Part shown: in pieces, positions 12,705 through 24,948 of the stretch
How positions within the stretch are numbered: position 1 is the stretch's first letter
How the letters are laid out: the number at the start of each line of letters is the position of its first letter
Source of the DNA: Solanum dulcamara
Taxonomy: Eukaryota; Streptophyta; Magnoliopsida; Solanales; Solanaceae
DNA: 64,000 nucleotides
Assembly (NCBI RefSeq): GCF_947179165.1
Contig: NC_077243.1
Coordinates: 53,372,001 to 53,436,000, forward strand
Reading direction: 5' to 3'
The notes under the pieces: generated by a model
Seen by the model: only the letters and a program-made list of their open reading frames with translations
Databases searched by the model: none
What the model was told of the DNA's origin: nothing
Made by a program: the position numbers and the translations under genes

Positions 12705-13975
12705 TATTCTCCTTTGGTGGATGCAATTATCTTCAGGTAGCTAAAAAATCTGGCAACTCATGAAAAACTTGAAATGCACCTAAATGGTCACGGCCTATTT
12801 ATATGGCTCATTGGACCACTATATTTTGCTGAAAATCCCTAAAGCATTCAAAGTACCAGAAGAAAATAAATTTTTGCAATAAAATTGTTCAATAAAGCTT
12901 CAAAAATACTTATATAGATTGAAATAATCAAGGCAGATGTAGTACAATCACCTTACCCAATTTTTGCTAAAGAAAGGGTACAAAAATGACCTTATTTGTA
13001 TTTTAATAAAAAGGTCTGGATCTGAATTTTTATAATAGTTGTGTATATTGATGATTTGAACATCATTAGCGATCCTAAAGATCTTTAAAAAGTTGTTGAG
13101 TGTTTAACAAAATAATTTAAAATGAAAGCTCTTGGTAAGATAAAATTTTGTCTTGGCCTACTTAATAAACATTTGACAAATGGAAATTTGTCCATCAATC
13201 AACATATATTGAGTAGTCCAATGGCCGTGAGATCACGTGACATACATAAAGATCCATTTTTAACTCAAGAAAATGATAAAGATCTTTTTGGTGACGAAAC
13301 TCCATATCTTAGTGCCATTGGTTGTTAATGTATATTGCCAATATTGCTAAACCAGATATCTATTTTGTAGTATTTTTATTGGCATGATTTAGCTTCTCCC
13401 CAACAAGAAGACATTGAAATAGAATCAAATATATATTCAGGTATCTTCAAGGGAGTATTGACATGGGATTATTTTATTCTAATAAAGACAAGTCAGAAAT
13501 GGTTGGTTATGTAGATGCAAGATATTTATCTGATCCACATAAAACTCGATCTTAGACAGGCTATTTATTTAGATACGGAGATATAACTATATCTTAGCAC
13601 TCATTAAAGAAAACTTTAGCTGCTACTTCTTCAAATCACGTAGAAATAACAGCCATCTAGGAATCAAATTAGGAGTGTGTTTGGTTGAGATCAATGACTC
13701 AATATATTCATGAATATGTGGTTTTTATTTGAAAAAGGATATTCTGACTATATTGTTTGTAGACAATGTTGTATGTATAGCTCCTCTGACATGAAGAAAT
13801 AATAAAGAGATAGGACAAAATGTTTATCTTGAGAAAAAAAGTGAAATAGATGTTCACAAATTCGCTCAGTTGATAATTGGGCGTATCTCTTCACTAAAAT
13901 ACTACAAACCTTAACATTTGAAAAGATGGAATTCAATATTAAAATGACCCATCTTCAAGAAATTAAATTATGTTT
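12705..13975 (+). pseudogene. K pol fragment: RT palm and RNase H
   Basis: The coding sense resumes at the target duplication with PLVDAI, then HEKLEMHL. The RT catalytic box is VVYIDDLNII near 13040. A 68-codon open stretch (13122-13328) has MKALGKIKFCLGL. RNase H follows with DARYLSDPHKTRS near 13515-13555 and ATSSNHVEI near 13620-13650. Stops and frameshifts are scattered. The block ends at 13975 in the short stretch before the 3' LTR, where element C interrupts it. Confidence 0.88.
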
Positions 13976-14418
13976 TTTCACAACCCAAATCTGGGTCATG
14001 ATGTGTTACACCCCGTACTTTGGTACCTTAGAATGCTTCTTAAGCTTCTCAAGTTTCTGGGAAGGCTCTTAAGTTTCTTAAAAGTCGTTATGTTAGTCGA
14101 ATATTTTATAATGCTATCAAATAACTCCAAGGAAAGGAGAACGAAATGCTTCATAATAAGGAAGATTGGAAATAAGGTTATAAAAATTCGAAAGGAGTTG
14201 TAGGCCAAGAAATGAGTCATAGGACTCGATTGACTCGCGTAAACTACCAACTTGGAGGTCTTACGTACTTAAGCTACTCGAGTGCATGTTGAGACTAAGT
14301 AGCAAGGAATATATAGGCTCTTAAAGTGCGATGAAATTACGAATCCATGGAAGAGAAATAAGGAAATGACGCACCTACTAGAAGCAAGTAGGTGACTCAC
14401 CTACTTGACACATGGAAG

Positions 14419-14605
14419 CACGTGATAGGTACACATGGCATCACATGAAAGTGACATATGGCAGTAGGTGACACACCATGGGGTGGACCCCACCTACCAC
14501 GTGGCAACCATGGATTGGTTGCATAATTGAGGTGACCGCCTAAGGGGGTGACACGTGTCACCCTTAGGGGATGACATGTGTCACTCTCCAAAAAGATATA
14601 TATCT
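14419..14605 (+). promoter_or_regulatory. R2 U3 promoter: CACGTG cluster upstream of a TATA run
   Basis: CACGTG occurs at 14419-14424, 14498-14503 and 14552-14557; the last lies in the 14-base perfect palindrome GTGACACGTGTCAC (14548-14561). GATGACATGTGTCAC follows, then a TATATATC run near 14596-14604. CACGTG (G-box) is bound by plant bZIP and bHLH factors. The same layout recurs in the LTRs of R1 and R3, so it is a lineage feature. Promoter function is inferred. Confidence 0.6.
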
Positions 14606-15781
14606 ATGTATGGATGACTATTAAGTCATTTTTAGCCAAAAAAACTTGAACAAAAATAGAGAGAAAAACGTGGAGAAGAAAGCAAAGGCAGCTATGGTTT
14701 GGAGAAATACTAAGTTGGTAATACGAGTATAACTTCTTGTGTAAAGCTTCTTTTTGAGTGATTCAAGATGTTTTGGAAATCTATTTCGTAGGGATACAAC
14801 TTTTATTTAACCTCTAAAACCCACTTTTGCTTTTGTTTGCTCGAAAAGGGTGATGAAGTATGGGGGAGGTGCTGCCCAGATTTCGTTTTGGAAATCCTAC
14901 ACGGACGACTGTGAGTAATTTGGGCATATATTTTCGTACAAGATTGGGGGTAATTCAAAATTTTTTGCGACCTTGATACACATGTCTATAACTTTCATTG
15001 AGGCTACAAATCTTATTTCCCTCAATTACCCCTCCGAAACTAAGCGACAATATAAGACAGTGGGCTGTCCAGATTTCGCGTTTTGATAGTTTTGGCGAGT
15101 TTGACAAGTTAAACGTAAGGTAAGGCCTTTACTTTTAAATTGGAGTTTATGGTGTTGTTATAGAGGGTATTTTACGTTGTGTAAGTTGCTGTAAATGTGA
15201 AAATATGATAAATATGCTTGACGTCCGAAATAAACCAAATTGGAATCGCTATAGTAAAATTATAGTCGAAATGAGGCGTTGTGCGTGTGGGGGCTGTTGC
15301 AGGTGTGTGATGGTGTGTTGCATGTCCTAAAGGTATTCTAAAAGAGGTGTGGGAGCTGCTTGTTGCATCCATATGGTCCTCCGCTTCGTACGGTTAAAGG
15401 TTTTGCAAAACGGAAACTTGAAACCTTATTTTGGTATCGTGGTTTCGAGTGAGTCGTTTGGAGTGTATGTGTTATAAGATTGATGTGAATTGTATATATA
15501 TATATTCTGCAGGTTATTGTTTTTGGTTGGCTGTAGCTATTAGGAGTATAATTGGAAATTCGGATAGGGCACATTATAGGGGAGATGCTGCCCGATTTTT
15601 GTTAACTCTTTAACTAACTAAGGAACTAGTCGAGAAGGCGAGTAAGGAGATGAGTTCTATAAATATTCGTGTGTAACCTAAGGTGCTGAAAATACTAAGG
15701 TTGTTGATACTTGTATTGCTTCCATGTTACTTAGGTTTAAAGGACGACGAGACAATCGGGATAAGAAGTAACGCGTAACAG

Positions 15782-15944
15782 GTATGTAAAGCTAACGTTT
15801 CCTTCTTTTGGCATGTTTTGGCATATGTATGTAAGGCTTATACTTTATTTTAGTATTTCTTTGGCATAAGTATGTAAATATTATTCCTTCTGTTAGCATT
15901 ATTTGACATAAGTATATAAAGCTAATCTCCCTTTTTGGCATGGT
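15782..15944 (+). repeat. Four imperfect copies of a ~50-bp motif in the R2 LTR
   Basis: The motif is about TTTGGCATAAGTATGTAAAG with a short pyrimidine-rich spacer, repeated four times. The 3' LTR has the same array (about 20697-20865). R1 (6660-6740) and R3 (54470-54530) carry one or two related copies in the same LTR position. Each copy contains a GTATGT that resembles a plant 5' splice site. Confidence 0.65.
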
Positions 15945-17237
15945 TTTTACAAAACAAGTATATGATTTCCATATGATTCCCAAGAAGTCCTAATCTTAAA
16001 GCCACTAGGATGGCCAATTTTTCGACTTCCAAAAGATATTTTGTTATGACTTGATACATATATATGATTCCCAGAAGTTCTATTTTGATATAGTCCATAG
16101 TGACTTTCAAAAGGTACTTGATATGACTTTTGTCTCGATTTTGAAGGAAAACTCATTTTGATTATTCCGTCGAGTCTCAAATATGATTTAAATTGCATAT
16201 AGTTTCTCACTACTCCACTCGTGGATGCCTCAATGTTTCCTTCACCGAGCCTGGGCCAGGTTTTGTTATCATGCGAACTTCTCTGCATTGTTTGCCGTGC
16301 CCCGACGTGAGGGGGCAGGTACGACCTGTACATGGGTTTTGTGGAGTTATGATATGCCATGTACACATATGGTATGATATGATCTAATATGACCATCTGA
16401 TATGATATGATCTGTTATGGAGATATTCCCTACTCTGGTGTTATGATGTGTTGTAGCGCTAGTGAAGGAGCGGCGTCCACATTTTGTATTTGTTCAACGA
16501 GTCCCTTAATGGGGCCGGATGTGGCATATGTTTTTCTGCATACATTATCGGTGATTATGAAAAGCATTTTGATATTCTGGATATTTTGCTCATTTTCGCA
16601 CATTCTGCTCTGGTAACGACTTTACTTATTACAGTCCATGCTTTATATACTCAGTACATTTTTCATTCTGACTCCTTTTTCTTTGGGGGGCTGCATTTCA
16701 TGCCCGCAGGTACAGACGCTCGGTTTGCTGATCTGCTCGCCTAGGACATCCACCCTGTTGGTTGGCAGTGCTCCTTGTCCAGAGCCATATTTTGGTACTA
16801 GCATTTTGTTGTACATTTGTACATATTGATTAAGGGCATGGCGGGGGCCCTATCCCGCCATATGTTGTCGTTCCTATTCTTAAAGGTCTGTAGACATATG
16901 TGTATGGGTTGTTTAAGAGTTTATTTCAGTTATGCCTATGCGATATATTATAAAAGCGATTATGTTGTGGTAGCCTTATCGGCTGGCTTTCCCTTTCATG
17001 ACATGATGTAAATGAAAGAGGCCACACGTGTATGAATATTTTATCACCCACTGGGTTCATGTGTTTGGTTCCTATATTTAGGAGGCTTTATGAACATGAA
17101 AAACTTTTAACCCATTGAGGTTTTTGTGAGTAGTATCACGTTATACATATTCCAATTTGACTATAGTCGACAGTTACGTAAACGGGGGTCCAGGTCATAC
17201 CCCATTCACGGCCCACGTGGTTGGGTCGTGACAAAAG

Positions 17238-17249
17238 TGGTATTAGAGC
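17238..17249 (+). other. R2 primer-binding site
   Basis: TGGTATTAGAGC lies four bases after the LTR end. It differs by one C-to-T change from the initiator tRNA-Met complement TGGTATCAGAGC. Confidence 0.9.
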
Positions 17250-18903
17250 AGTTTGTCCTTGAAGTGTCTATAGACCGTGTCTAGTAGAGTCTTGTTTATT
17301 GGTGTGTTTTGCACCACATCTATAGACAAGAGGCTACAGGACATTTAGGATGTTACCTTTCTTTCATATCTACGATCGTGCGATAGAGCCGAGTCATAGG
17401 GAATGAAATTACTCATACTAACTTGTGATTTCAGCAGAAGGACAACATCAATATAAGAAGGTTACTTACGATATTGGAAGTTACACAGCACGCAGGTAAG
17501 CAAGGCATGAATGATAGGTTCCAGGTAAGGTATTAAATTATGGTTGACATGTAAAGTTAAAAATTGAAAGGAAAAGTAGACGGAAAGTCTAAACAGGTGC
17601 AGTTCGAGTTGGACATACGAGGTAAGTCCATCAGTTTATACTATTGTTGATATTGGGCGCCCTGTGAGGCTACAATATGATGTGATATGATATGTATATA
17701 TGTATCTTTATGCGTATTTCCCCTGTGAGGCATTGTTGGCATTTTCTGCATGCAGGTGTTGAGATAGTAAGAAATACAGAGGAAACTCTGCCCAAATTTT
17801 CCTTGAAATAAAAGGAAAATGATTTAGGAAAGACTGGTAGTTCTGGATAGAATGATATATTAAAGATAAGACTAACTAAGAAGGGTAAGTAACCCACAGT
17901 AAGAATCGTGAAAAAGGTTAAGAAGTGTTATACTATGGGGTAGAATGCGAACAGGATATGATGTGAACATAATGAGGATAGTTATGAAAATAAGTAAAGA
18001 CTTGTGAGAGAGTGGCTTCGAATAAATTGCTACGTAACTCGAGTACCCATAATTAGATTGGATTAGCATCTCATGATTGTGTTAAGTTGTCGTACCTAGG
18101 CAACCAAAGGTATGGAAGGTATAAATGAAGCATAGATATGGTGTGGTATAACGAATATGTTGGAAAAGAATCATACGTATTAGAAAATTGGAAATAACGG
18201 CGTAGGGTAGAACACAACAGATAGTGACATGGGTACACCCTAAGAAGGGGAAGTGGCTTCAAGTGAGATCTCATACTGGCACGAGTTAATAAGATCTAAA
18301 GGCCAGCAATAAACGGATAGAAGCCATGATACCGGAGACGGTGCAGAGAATTAATAGTAAGGACTTAAATAGTATGACATCAAAGAATAGGTGCATATAA
18401 AGGGGATGAATACAACAAGAGAATTATGATGAGAACTTAAACATACTGTAAGGAATAGCCAGGCTATACTCGACTGAAGGTAAGACGTTGGTAACAAAGT
18501 TACTGACTACTAATATTGTGGTGTACAAGCAGCAAAACAAGGAAAGGATGAGAGATCTCTCCCATACTGGAATATGAGGAAACTCAAGAGTAAGTAGAGA
18601 AATGAAGTAAGAAACGATACAGGTTTACGTACAGACTAGTATGGTGATGCTAAAGCATCTTTCGGGATATTTTAAGCTCCTACACATGTTCGTGTAAAGG
18701 GTGCAATATGATGTGTGGTAAAGAAACTGGAAAGAAGTAATGGAAAAGAAATTTCACCTGTTCCCTATGCCTACAGGTAATCTACCTTCTTAAATAGACC
18801 ATATGAGTTGATACAAGGCCTATGAACGACAGCCAGTACAGAAGAATCCTGAAGCACTCGTAAGACCTTATGAGGCTAGTTAACATTCGGGGATGAATGT
18901 TCT
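17250..18903 (+). other. R2 interior: leader plus non-coding sequence
   Basis: The first ~170 bp match the leader of R1 and R3 (for example AGAGTCTTGTTTAT and ACAGGACATTTAGGATGTTA). The rest has no frame longer than about 75 codons and no gag or pol motif. The stretch to about 17860 is clearly related to the R3 interior (minus strand, about 59900-60500), including CACGCAGGTAAG (17490-17500), GAGGTAAGT (17619-17627) and TTTTCTGCATGCAGGT (about 17743-17758). These look like conserved splice donors and an acceptor. Nothing is recognised in 17900-18900. Confidence 0.7.
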
Positions 18904-18916
18904 AAAGGGGGAAGGA
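18904..18916 (+). other. R2 polypurine tract
   Basis: AAAGGGGGAAGGA lies directly before the 3' LTR terminus TGTTACACC. Confidence 0.92.
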
Positions 18917-21900
18917 TGTTACACCCTGTACTTTGGTACCTTAGAAAGCTTCTTAAGCTTCTCAAGTTTCTAGGAAGGCTCTTATATTTCGTAAAAGTCA
19001 TTATGTAAGTCAGATAGTTAATAATGCTATCAAATAACTCCAAGAAAAGGAGAACGAAATGCTTCATAATAAGGAAGATTGGAAATAAGGTTATAAAAAT
19101 TCGAAAGGAGTTGGAGGTCGAGAAATGAGTCGTAGGACTCGATTGACTCGCGTTAACTACCAACTTGGAGGTCTTACGTACTTAAGCTACTCGAGTGCGT
19201 GTTGAGACTAAGTAGCAAGGAATATATAGGCTCTTAAAGTGCGACGAAATTACGAACCCACAGAAGAGAAATAAGTAAACGACGCACCCACTTGAAGAAA
19301 GTAGGTGACTCACCTACTTGACACATGGAAGCACGTGATAGGTACACATGGCATCACATGAAAGTGACACGTGGCAGCAGGTGACACACCATAGGGTGGA
19401 CCCCACTTGCCATGTGGCAACCATGGATTGGTTGCATAATTGAAGTGACTGTCTAAGGTTGTGACATGTGTCACCCTTAGGGGATGACATGTGTCACTCT
19501 CCAAAAAGATATATATCTATGTATGGATGACTATTAAGTCATTTTTAGCCAAAAAAACTTGAACAAAAATAGGGAGAAAAATGTGGAGAAGAAAGCAAAG
19601 GCAGCCATGGTTTCGAGAAACACTAAGTTGGTAATACGAGTATAACTTCTTGTGTAAGGCTTCTTTTTGAATGATTCAAGATGTTTTGGAAATCTATTTC
19701 GTAGGGATACAACTTTCATTTAACCTCTAAAACCCAGTTTTGCTTTTGTCTGCTCGAAAAAGGGTGATGAAGTATGGGGGAGGTGCTGCCCAGATTTTGT
19801 TTTGGAAAACCTACACGGACAGCTGTGAGTATTTTGGGCATATATTTTCGTACAAAATTGCTGTAGGGGTAATTCAAAAAACATTTCGACCTTGATATAC
19901 ATGTCTATAACTTTCATTGAGGCCAAAAATCATGTTTCCCTCAATTACCCCTCCGAAACTAAGCGACAATATAAGACAGTGGTCTGTCCAGATTTCGCAT
20001 TTTGATAGTTTTGGCGAGTTTGACAAGTTTAACGTAAGGTAAGTCCTTTACTTTTAAATTGGAGTTTATGGTGTTTTTATAGAGGGTATTTTACGTTGTG
20101 TAAGTTTCTGGAAATGTGAAAATATGATAAATATGCTTGACGTCCGAAATAAACCAAATTGGAATCGCTATAGTAAAATTATAGTCGAAATGAGGCGTTG
20201 TGCGTGTGGGGGCTGTTGCAGGTGTGTGATGGTGTGTTTCATGTCCTAAAGGTATTATAAAATAGGTGTGGTAGCTTCTTGTTGCATCCACATGGTCCTC
20301 CGCTTCGTACGGTAAAGGTTTTGCACAACGGAAACTAGAAACCCTATTTTGGTATCGTGGTTTCGAGCGAGTCGTTTGGAGTTTATGTGGTATAAGATTG
20401 ATGTGAATTATATATATATATGCTGAAGGTTATTGTTGTTGGTTGGCTGTAGCTATTAGGAGTATAATTGGAAATTCGGATAGGGCACATTATAGGGGAG
20501 ATGCTGCCCGATTTTCATTAACTCTTTAACTAACTAAGGAACTAGTCTATAAGGCGAGCAAGGAAATGAGTTCTATAAATATTCGTGTGTAACCTAAGGT
20601 GCTGAAAAGACTAAGGTTTTTGATACTTGTATTGCTTCCATGATACTTAGGTTTAAAGGACGACGAGACAAACGGGATAAGAAGTAACCCGTAACATGTA
20701 TGTAAAGCTAACGTTTCCTTCTTTTGGCATGTTTTGGCATACGTATGTAAGGCTTATACTTTATTTTAGTATTTCTTTGGCATAAGTATGTAAATATTAT
20801 TCCTTCTCTTAGCATGATTTGACATAAGTATATAAAGCTAATCTCCCTTTTTGGCATGGTTTTTACGAAACAAGTATATGATTTCCATATGATTCCCAAG
20901 AAGTCCTATTCTTAAAGCCACTAGGATGGCCAATTTTTCGTCTTCCAAAATATATTTTGTTATGCCTTGATACATATATATGATTCGTAGAAGTTCTATT
21001 TTGATATAGTCCATAATGACTTTCAAAAGGTACTTGATATGACTTTTGTCTCGATTTTGAAGGAAAACTCATTTTGATTATTCCGTCGAGTCTCAAATAT
21101 GATTTAAATTACATATAGTTTCTTACTATTCCACTCGTGGATGCCTCAATGTTTCATTCACCGAGCCCGGGCCAGGTTTTGTTATCGTGCAAACTTCTTT
21201 GCATTGTTCGTCGTACCCCGACGTGAGGGGACAGGTACGACCTGTACATGGGTTTTGTGGAGTTATGATGTGCCATGTACACATATGGTATGATATGATC
21301 TGATATGACCATCTGATATGATATGATCTGTTACGGAGATATTCCCTACTCTAGTGTTATGATGTGTAGTGGCTCCAGAAAAGGGGCGACGACCACGTTT
21401 TGTATTTGTTCACCGAGTCCCTTAATGGGGTCGGATGTGGCATATGTTTTTCTGCATACATTATCGGTGATTATGAAAAGCATTTTGATATTCTGGATTT
21501 TTTGCTCATTTTCGCACATTCTGCTCTGGTAACGACTTTACTTATTACAGTCCATGCTTTATATACTCGGTACATTTTTCGTTCTGACTCCTTTTTCTTT
21601 GGGGGGCTGCGGTTCATGCCCGCAGGTACAGACGCTCGGTTTGCTGATCCACTCGCCTAGGACATCCACCCTGTTGGTTGGCAGTGCTCCTTGTCCAGAG
21701 CCATATTTTGGTACTAGCATTTTGTTGTACATTTGTACATATTGATTAAGGGTACGGCGGGGGCCCTATCTCGCCATATGTTGTCGTTCCTATTCTTAGA
21801 GGTCTGTAGACATATGTGTATGGGTTGTTTAAGAGTTTATTTCAGTTATGCCTATGCGATATATTGTAAAATCGATTATGTTGTGGAAGCCTTATCGGCT

Positions 21901-22149
21901 GGCTTTCCCTTTAATGACATGATGCAAATGAAAGAGGCCACACGTATATGAATATTTTATCACCCACTGGGTTCATATGTTTGGTTCCTATATCTAGGAG
22001 TCTATATGAACATGAAAAAGTTTTAACCCATTGAGGTTTTTGTGAGCAGTATCGCGTTATACATAGTCCAATTTGACTATAGTCGACAGTTACGTAAATG
22101 GGGGTCCAGGTCGGACCCCAGTAGTGGCCCACGGGGTTGGGTCGTGACA
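18917..22149 (+). repeat. R2 3' LTR
   Basis: A full-length partner of 14004-17233, from TGTTACACCCTG to GTCGTGACA, followed by the TGATG duplication. It keeps the promoter cluster, the four-copy motif and the TGATATGA repeats in the same order. Confidence 0.94.
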
Positions 22150-24948
22150 TGATGGTGCCTACTATAACCCCCGAGTAGGCAAGCCAAACCCAACTCAAGC
22201 GGAAATCAAACCTTAAATTTAAATAAATAAACAATAGCAAAAGAAAGCGAAATCAAGAAGAATATAATGAAAGAAAGGTCGGGCCAGGGTACATATATGT
22301 ACATACGATACAAACTATACAAAAAGGCTTGAAAGTGACCAAAAATGATGAACTAATGCTAGACCAAACCTCGGACTTGGTGTCACCTATTCAGAAGCTA
22401 CTAAGTAAAAACGCTAACAATATGTTTATATACAAAACAAAATTAACTATCCAAAATTCAAAATAGAATCCAATACAAAAGAAGTAAGGTAGCAAGTGTC
22501 AAAACGCTGTGAGCTCACCACAATCTGGATATGGCACAGTTAGGATGATCAAGGGCACGTTTGGGATGGCTCGAACTGGGAGCTGCATCAAAAAGATGCA
22601 AAGGTTCAGTATGAGTACCAAATCATAGGGTACTCAGTAGGAATCATAGGCCGACCAAGATTAGAAAGAACAAATATATAATAAGTAGTACGCTAATACT
22701 AATAATAATAGGAGAGGCGCATAAACTACGTTTACGGGAAAAAGGAAGGTATGGAAGGAACATAGAAAAGTCAAGTAAATCCAACAAATCAGGTAATCAT
22801 ACTAATAGGCTCAACTCACAAAATATTGGAAGAATGCATAGATGTAAGCTAGTAGATATGGAAGAATAATCCTGAAAGTATCACGGAGCGCTTGGTTTAA
22901 CCCTCGAGCTCATCAATATCGAAGTAATAATTTGAAATATGTATCAATGGGCTTTCTGGATTCACACTCGAGCTTATCAATGGTGATTATAATACTGTAG
23001 ATCAAAATCAATAAAAGGGTCGTACGGAATCATACCTCGAGCTCATCAAAATCGGGAAATGCCATAATAATTATATCACCAGTATTTCTTCAATTTCTTA
23101 TATTTATTCATTAACCAAATCTTAGACTCTTCGTTTATTTCTCCATTAAAAATTTTTAAACAACTGCAAGTTAATCAAGGCAAGTAACATGTAAAAATCA
23201 AATATCACTCCAAGTCGGGTAAAATCCTGTCAAAGGCACCAAATCACTAACTTGAGACTTCGGTATACCAAAAGCACGGCCTAGGGCCAGCATTTCAATG
23301 TCATAAGAAAAATGGACATAAGCATAAGCCAAAATCATGATAAAATTGGCAACTGAAACAAAACAAATCAAACAAGAGTCCTCTTAAGTTCAAGTCACCT
23401 AGAAGCAAGTTCTAAGAATTCTAAGTAATACAAACAAGTCAAGGTAGCACCTAAATTAAGGGTCTAATGCCAAGAAATCCAAACTAGCTACTAACGATGG
23501 CCATCGACTCCTAATTTACACAAAATACTACCAACACCTCGAACAAACATAATCATAAAATATTACTCATAATATACCAATTTTAACTGAACCAAGTCTA
23601 ACGAGAAGAAGCCATAGCCTACATCAAGGATGAAATTGCACACGAACCGCTAGACCACAACTTTTCATTTTTAACCCGCCTTCGAATGATGCTACTCCAT
23701 CAAATTATCAAAGGACACATCAAAACAAATCCAATGATACCCATATTACTATAATTAAAAATGGAGCCAAAATTGGGTCAAAATTCGATTTTAGGACCCA
23801 CACATGAATTCAAAAACCAACTCCGTCACAAGGTCTCAAATAGCTCAAGGAATTTGTACCCCAAAAATGGGCACATTTCGAGCTCTGAAAGAGCTCATAA
23901 CAAACCCACCAAAAATGTCAAGCCCTAAGAGTGTCAAAATGGAAGCATTCAACAAAATACGCAAGACTTCTAAGGTTTCTAGGATGAGAAAAGGTTCTGC
24001 AATGTGCCGGCAAGAGATTTTAATGCAACGCAATAAGAATCAAAGAAAATGACCAAGAATTGCTCTCAAAAGTGAGGTTTGATATGTTGCAAATAAGAAA
24101 GGGATGGCCAAACATGGGTCTTAAAGATTACTCAAAATAGGAAAAATGATCTTCGTGATTGCAGGTCCTAGGTCCGAGATTGCGAGAAATGAACCAAACA
24201 GTCCTTCGTGATAGAGGCCCTTGGCTCGCAAATGAGAAGAATAAGAGGCCCTGCACCAGCAGTTTAGTTCGTGTTGAACTTGGGGAAATTGAGTTTTTCT
24301 CCGATGGTGTCCGGAATTCATTTGGAATCCCGTGAACAGAAACGAACTATGCTACCCAACTTGAAACTAAATTTTAAACTCAATGGAATCGACAAAATGA
24401 CCAACAGAGGTTGTCTCATCGAAAGGTTGACCAAAGTCAACACTTTCAAAGGAAAACACATAAAATGTTTAAACAGACAAAAAGTCAAATTGAGCACCTC
24501 AGGAACTGAACCAAAGGTCGTTCTAGACCAAACTCATCATTAAAGAGCTAAACACACTAACAAAATTTTCATCCGAGTGTGTTTACTCAAAATGTTGACC
24601 GATGTCAAACTTGGCCAAAACATAAAGTTAAAACGGTAAAACCACACAAACTCAAAATGAGGACTCCAAAAACCAAACCAACCTTCTTTCTAAACCATAA
24701 TGGAACTTCCGGAGCCGATAGAACTGTTTAAATTTCTATATGATGACCGAATCTTTAGATGTTTACTGAAGTCAACTCTTTTCACTTAAAGCTTCTAAAA
24801 AGAGAAAAACTCGCACCAACCTTACCCAAACACCTAGAGGAGCATGTCAGCCATGCCAATATCACATAATAGCTATAAAGGAGATACGAAAAGGGGCAAA
24901 TGGGTAAAAACATGTAAACGCATGAAAAGAACCTTGAAGGTCATTACA

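Larger units (their letters stand above)
14004..17233 (+). repeat. R2 5' LTR
   Basis: It begins TGTTACACCCCG and ends GGGTCGTGACA directly before the PBS. Its counterpart is at 18917-22149. Sub-parts: promoter with clustered CACGTG boxes and a TATATAT run (14419-14605), a four-copy tandem motif (15782-15944), and a short TGATATGA repeat near 16370-16420. Small open frames recur in both LTRs only because the LTRs are copies. Confidence 0.94.
14004..22149 (+). mobile_element. R2: LARD-like non-autonomous LTR element, TSD TGATG
   Basis: Two LTRs of 3230 and 3233 bp flank a 1683-bp interior with no gag or pol. TGATG occurs at 13999-14003 and 22150-22154, so the element is complete. LTR ends are TGTTACACC and CGTGACA; a PBS and a polypurine tract are in place. 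It shares LTR style, PBS context and leader sequence with R1 and R3, so it looks like a large non-autonomous derivative of that chromovirus lineage that would need proteins from a relative. In the first ~160 bp of the LTRs I count roughly 14 differences by eye, so it is not very recent. Confidence 0.93.
13976..24948 (-). repeat. C 3' LTR (~2.8 kb), split by R2
   Basis: The first 28 bp (13976-14003, TTTCACAACCC..., a decayed TGTCACGACCC start) and 22155-24948 are one LTR. Element R2 sits between them with a TGATG duplication. The right edge reads GGTCATTACA and is followed by the pol end region of C. The part 24172-24948 has a second copy at 35228-35999. The LTR contains only short meaningless frames. 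Confidence 0.88.

Noticed and set aside
16484..16744. 86-codon frame found again at 21400-21660 with high similarity
   Set aside because: The two lie at the same place in the two R2 LTRs, so similarity comes from LTR duplication. No counterpart frame is kept in R1 or R3.
17238..17249. Possible tRNA gene fragments at TGGTATCAGAGC-like sites
   Set aside because: These 12-mers sit four bases from LTR ends and are primer-binding sites; no cloverleaf surrounds them.
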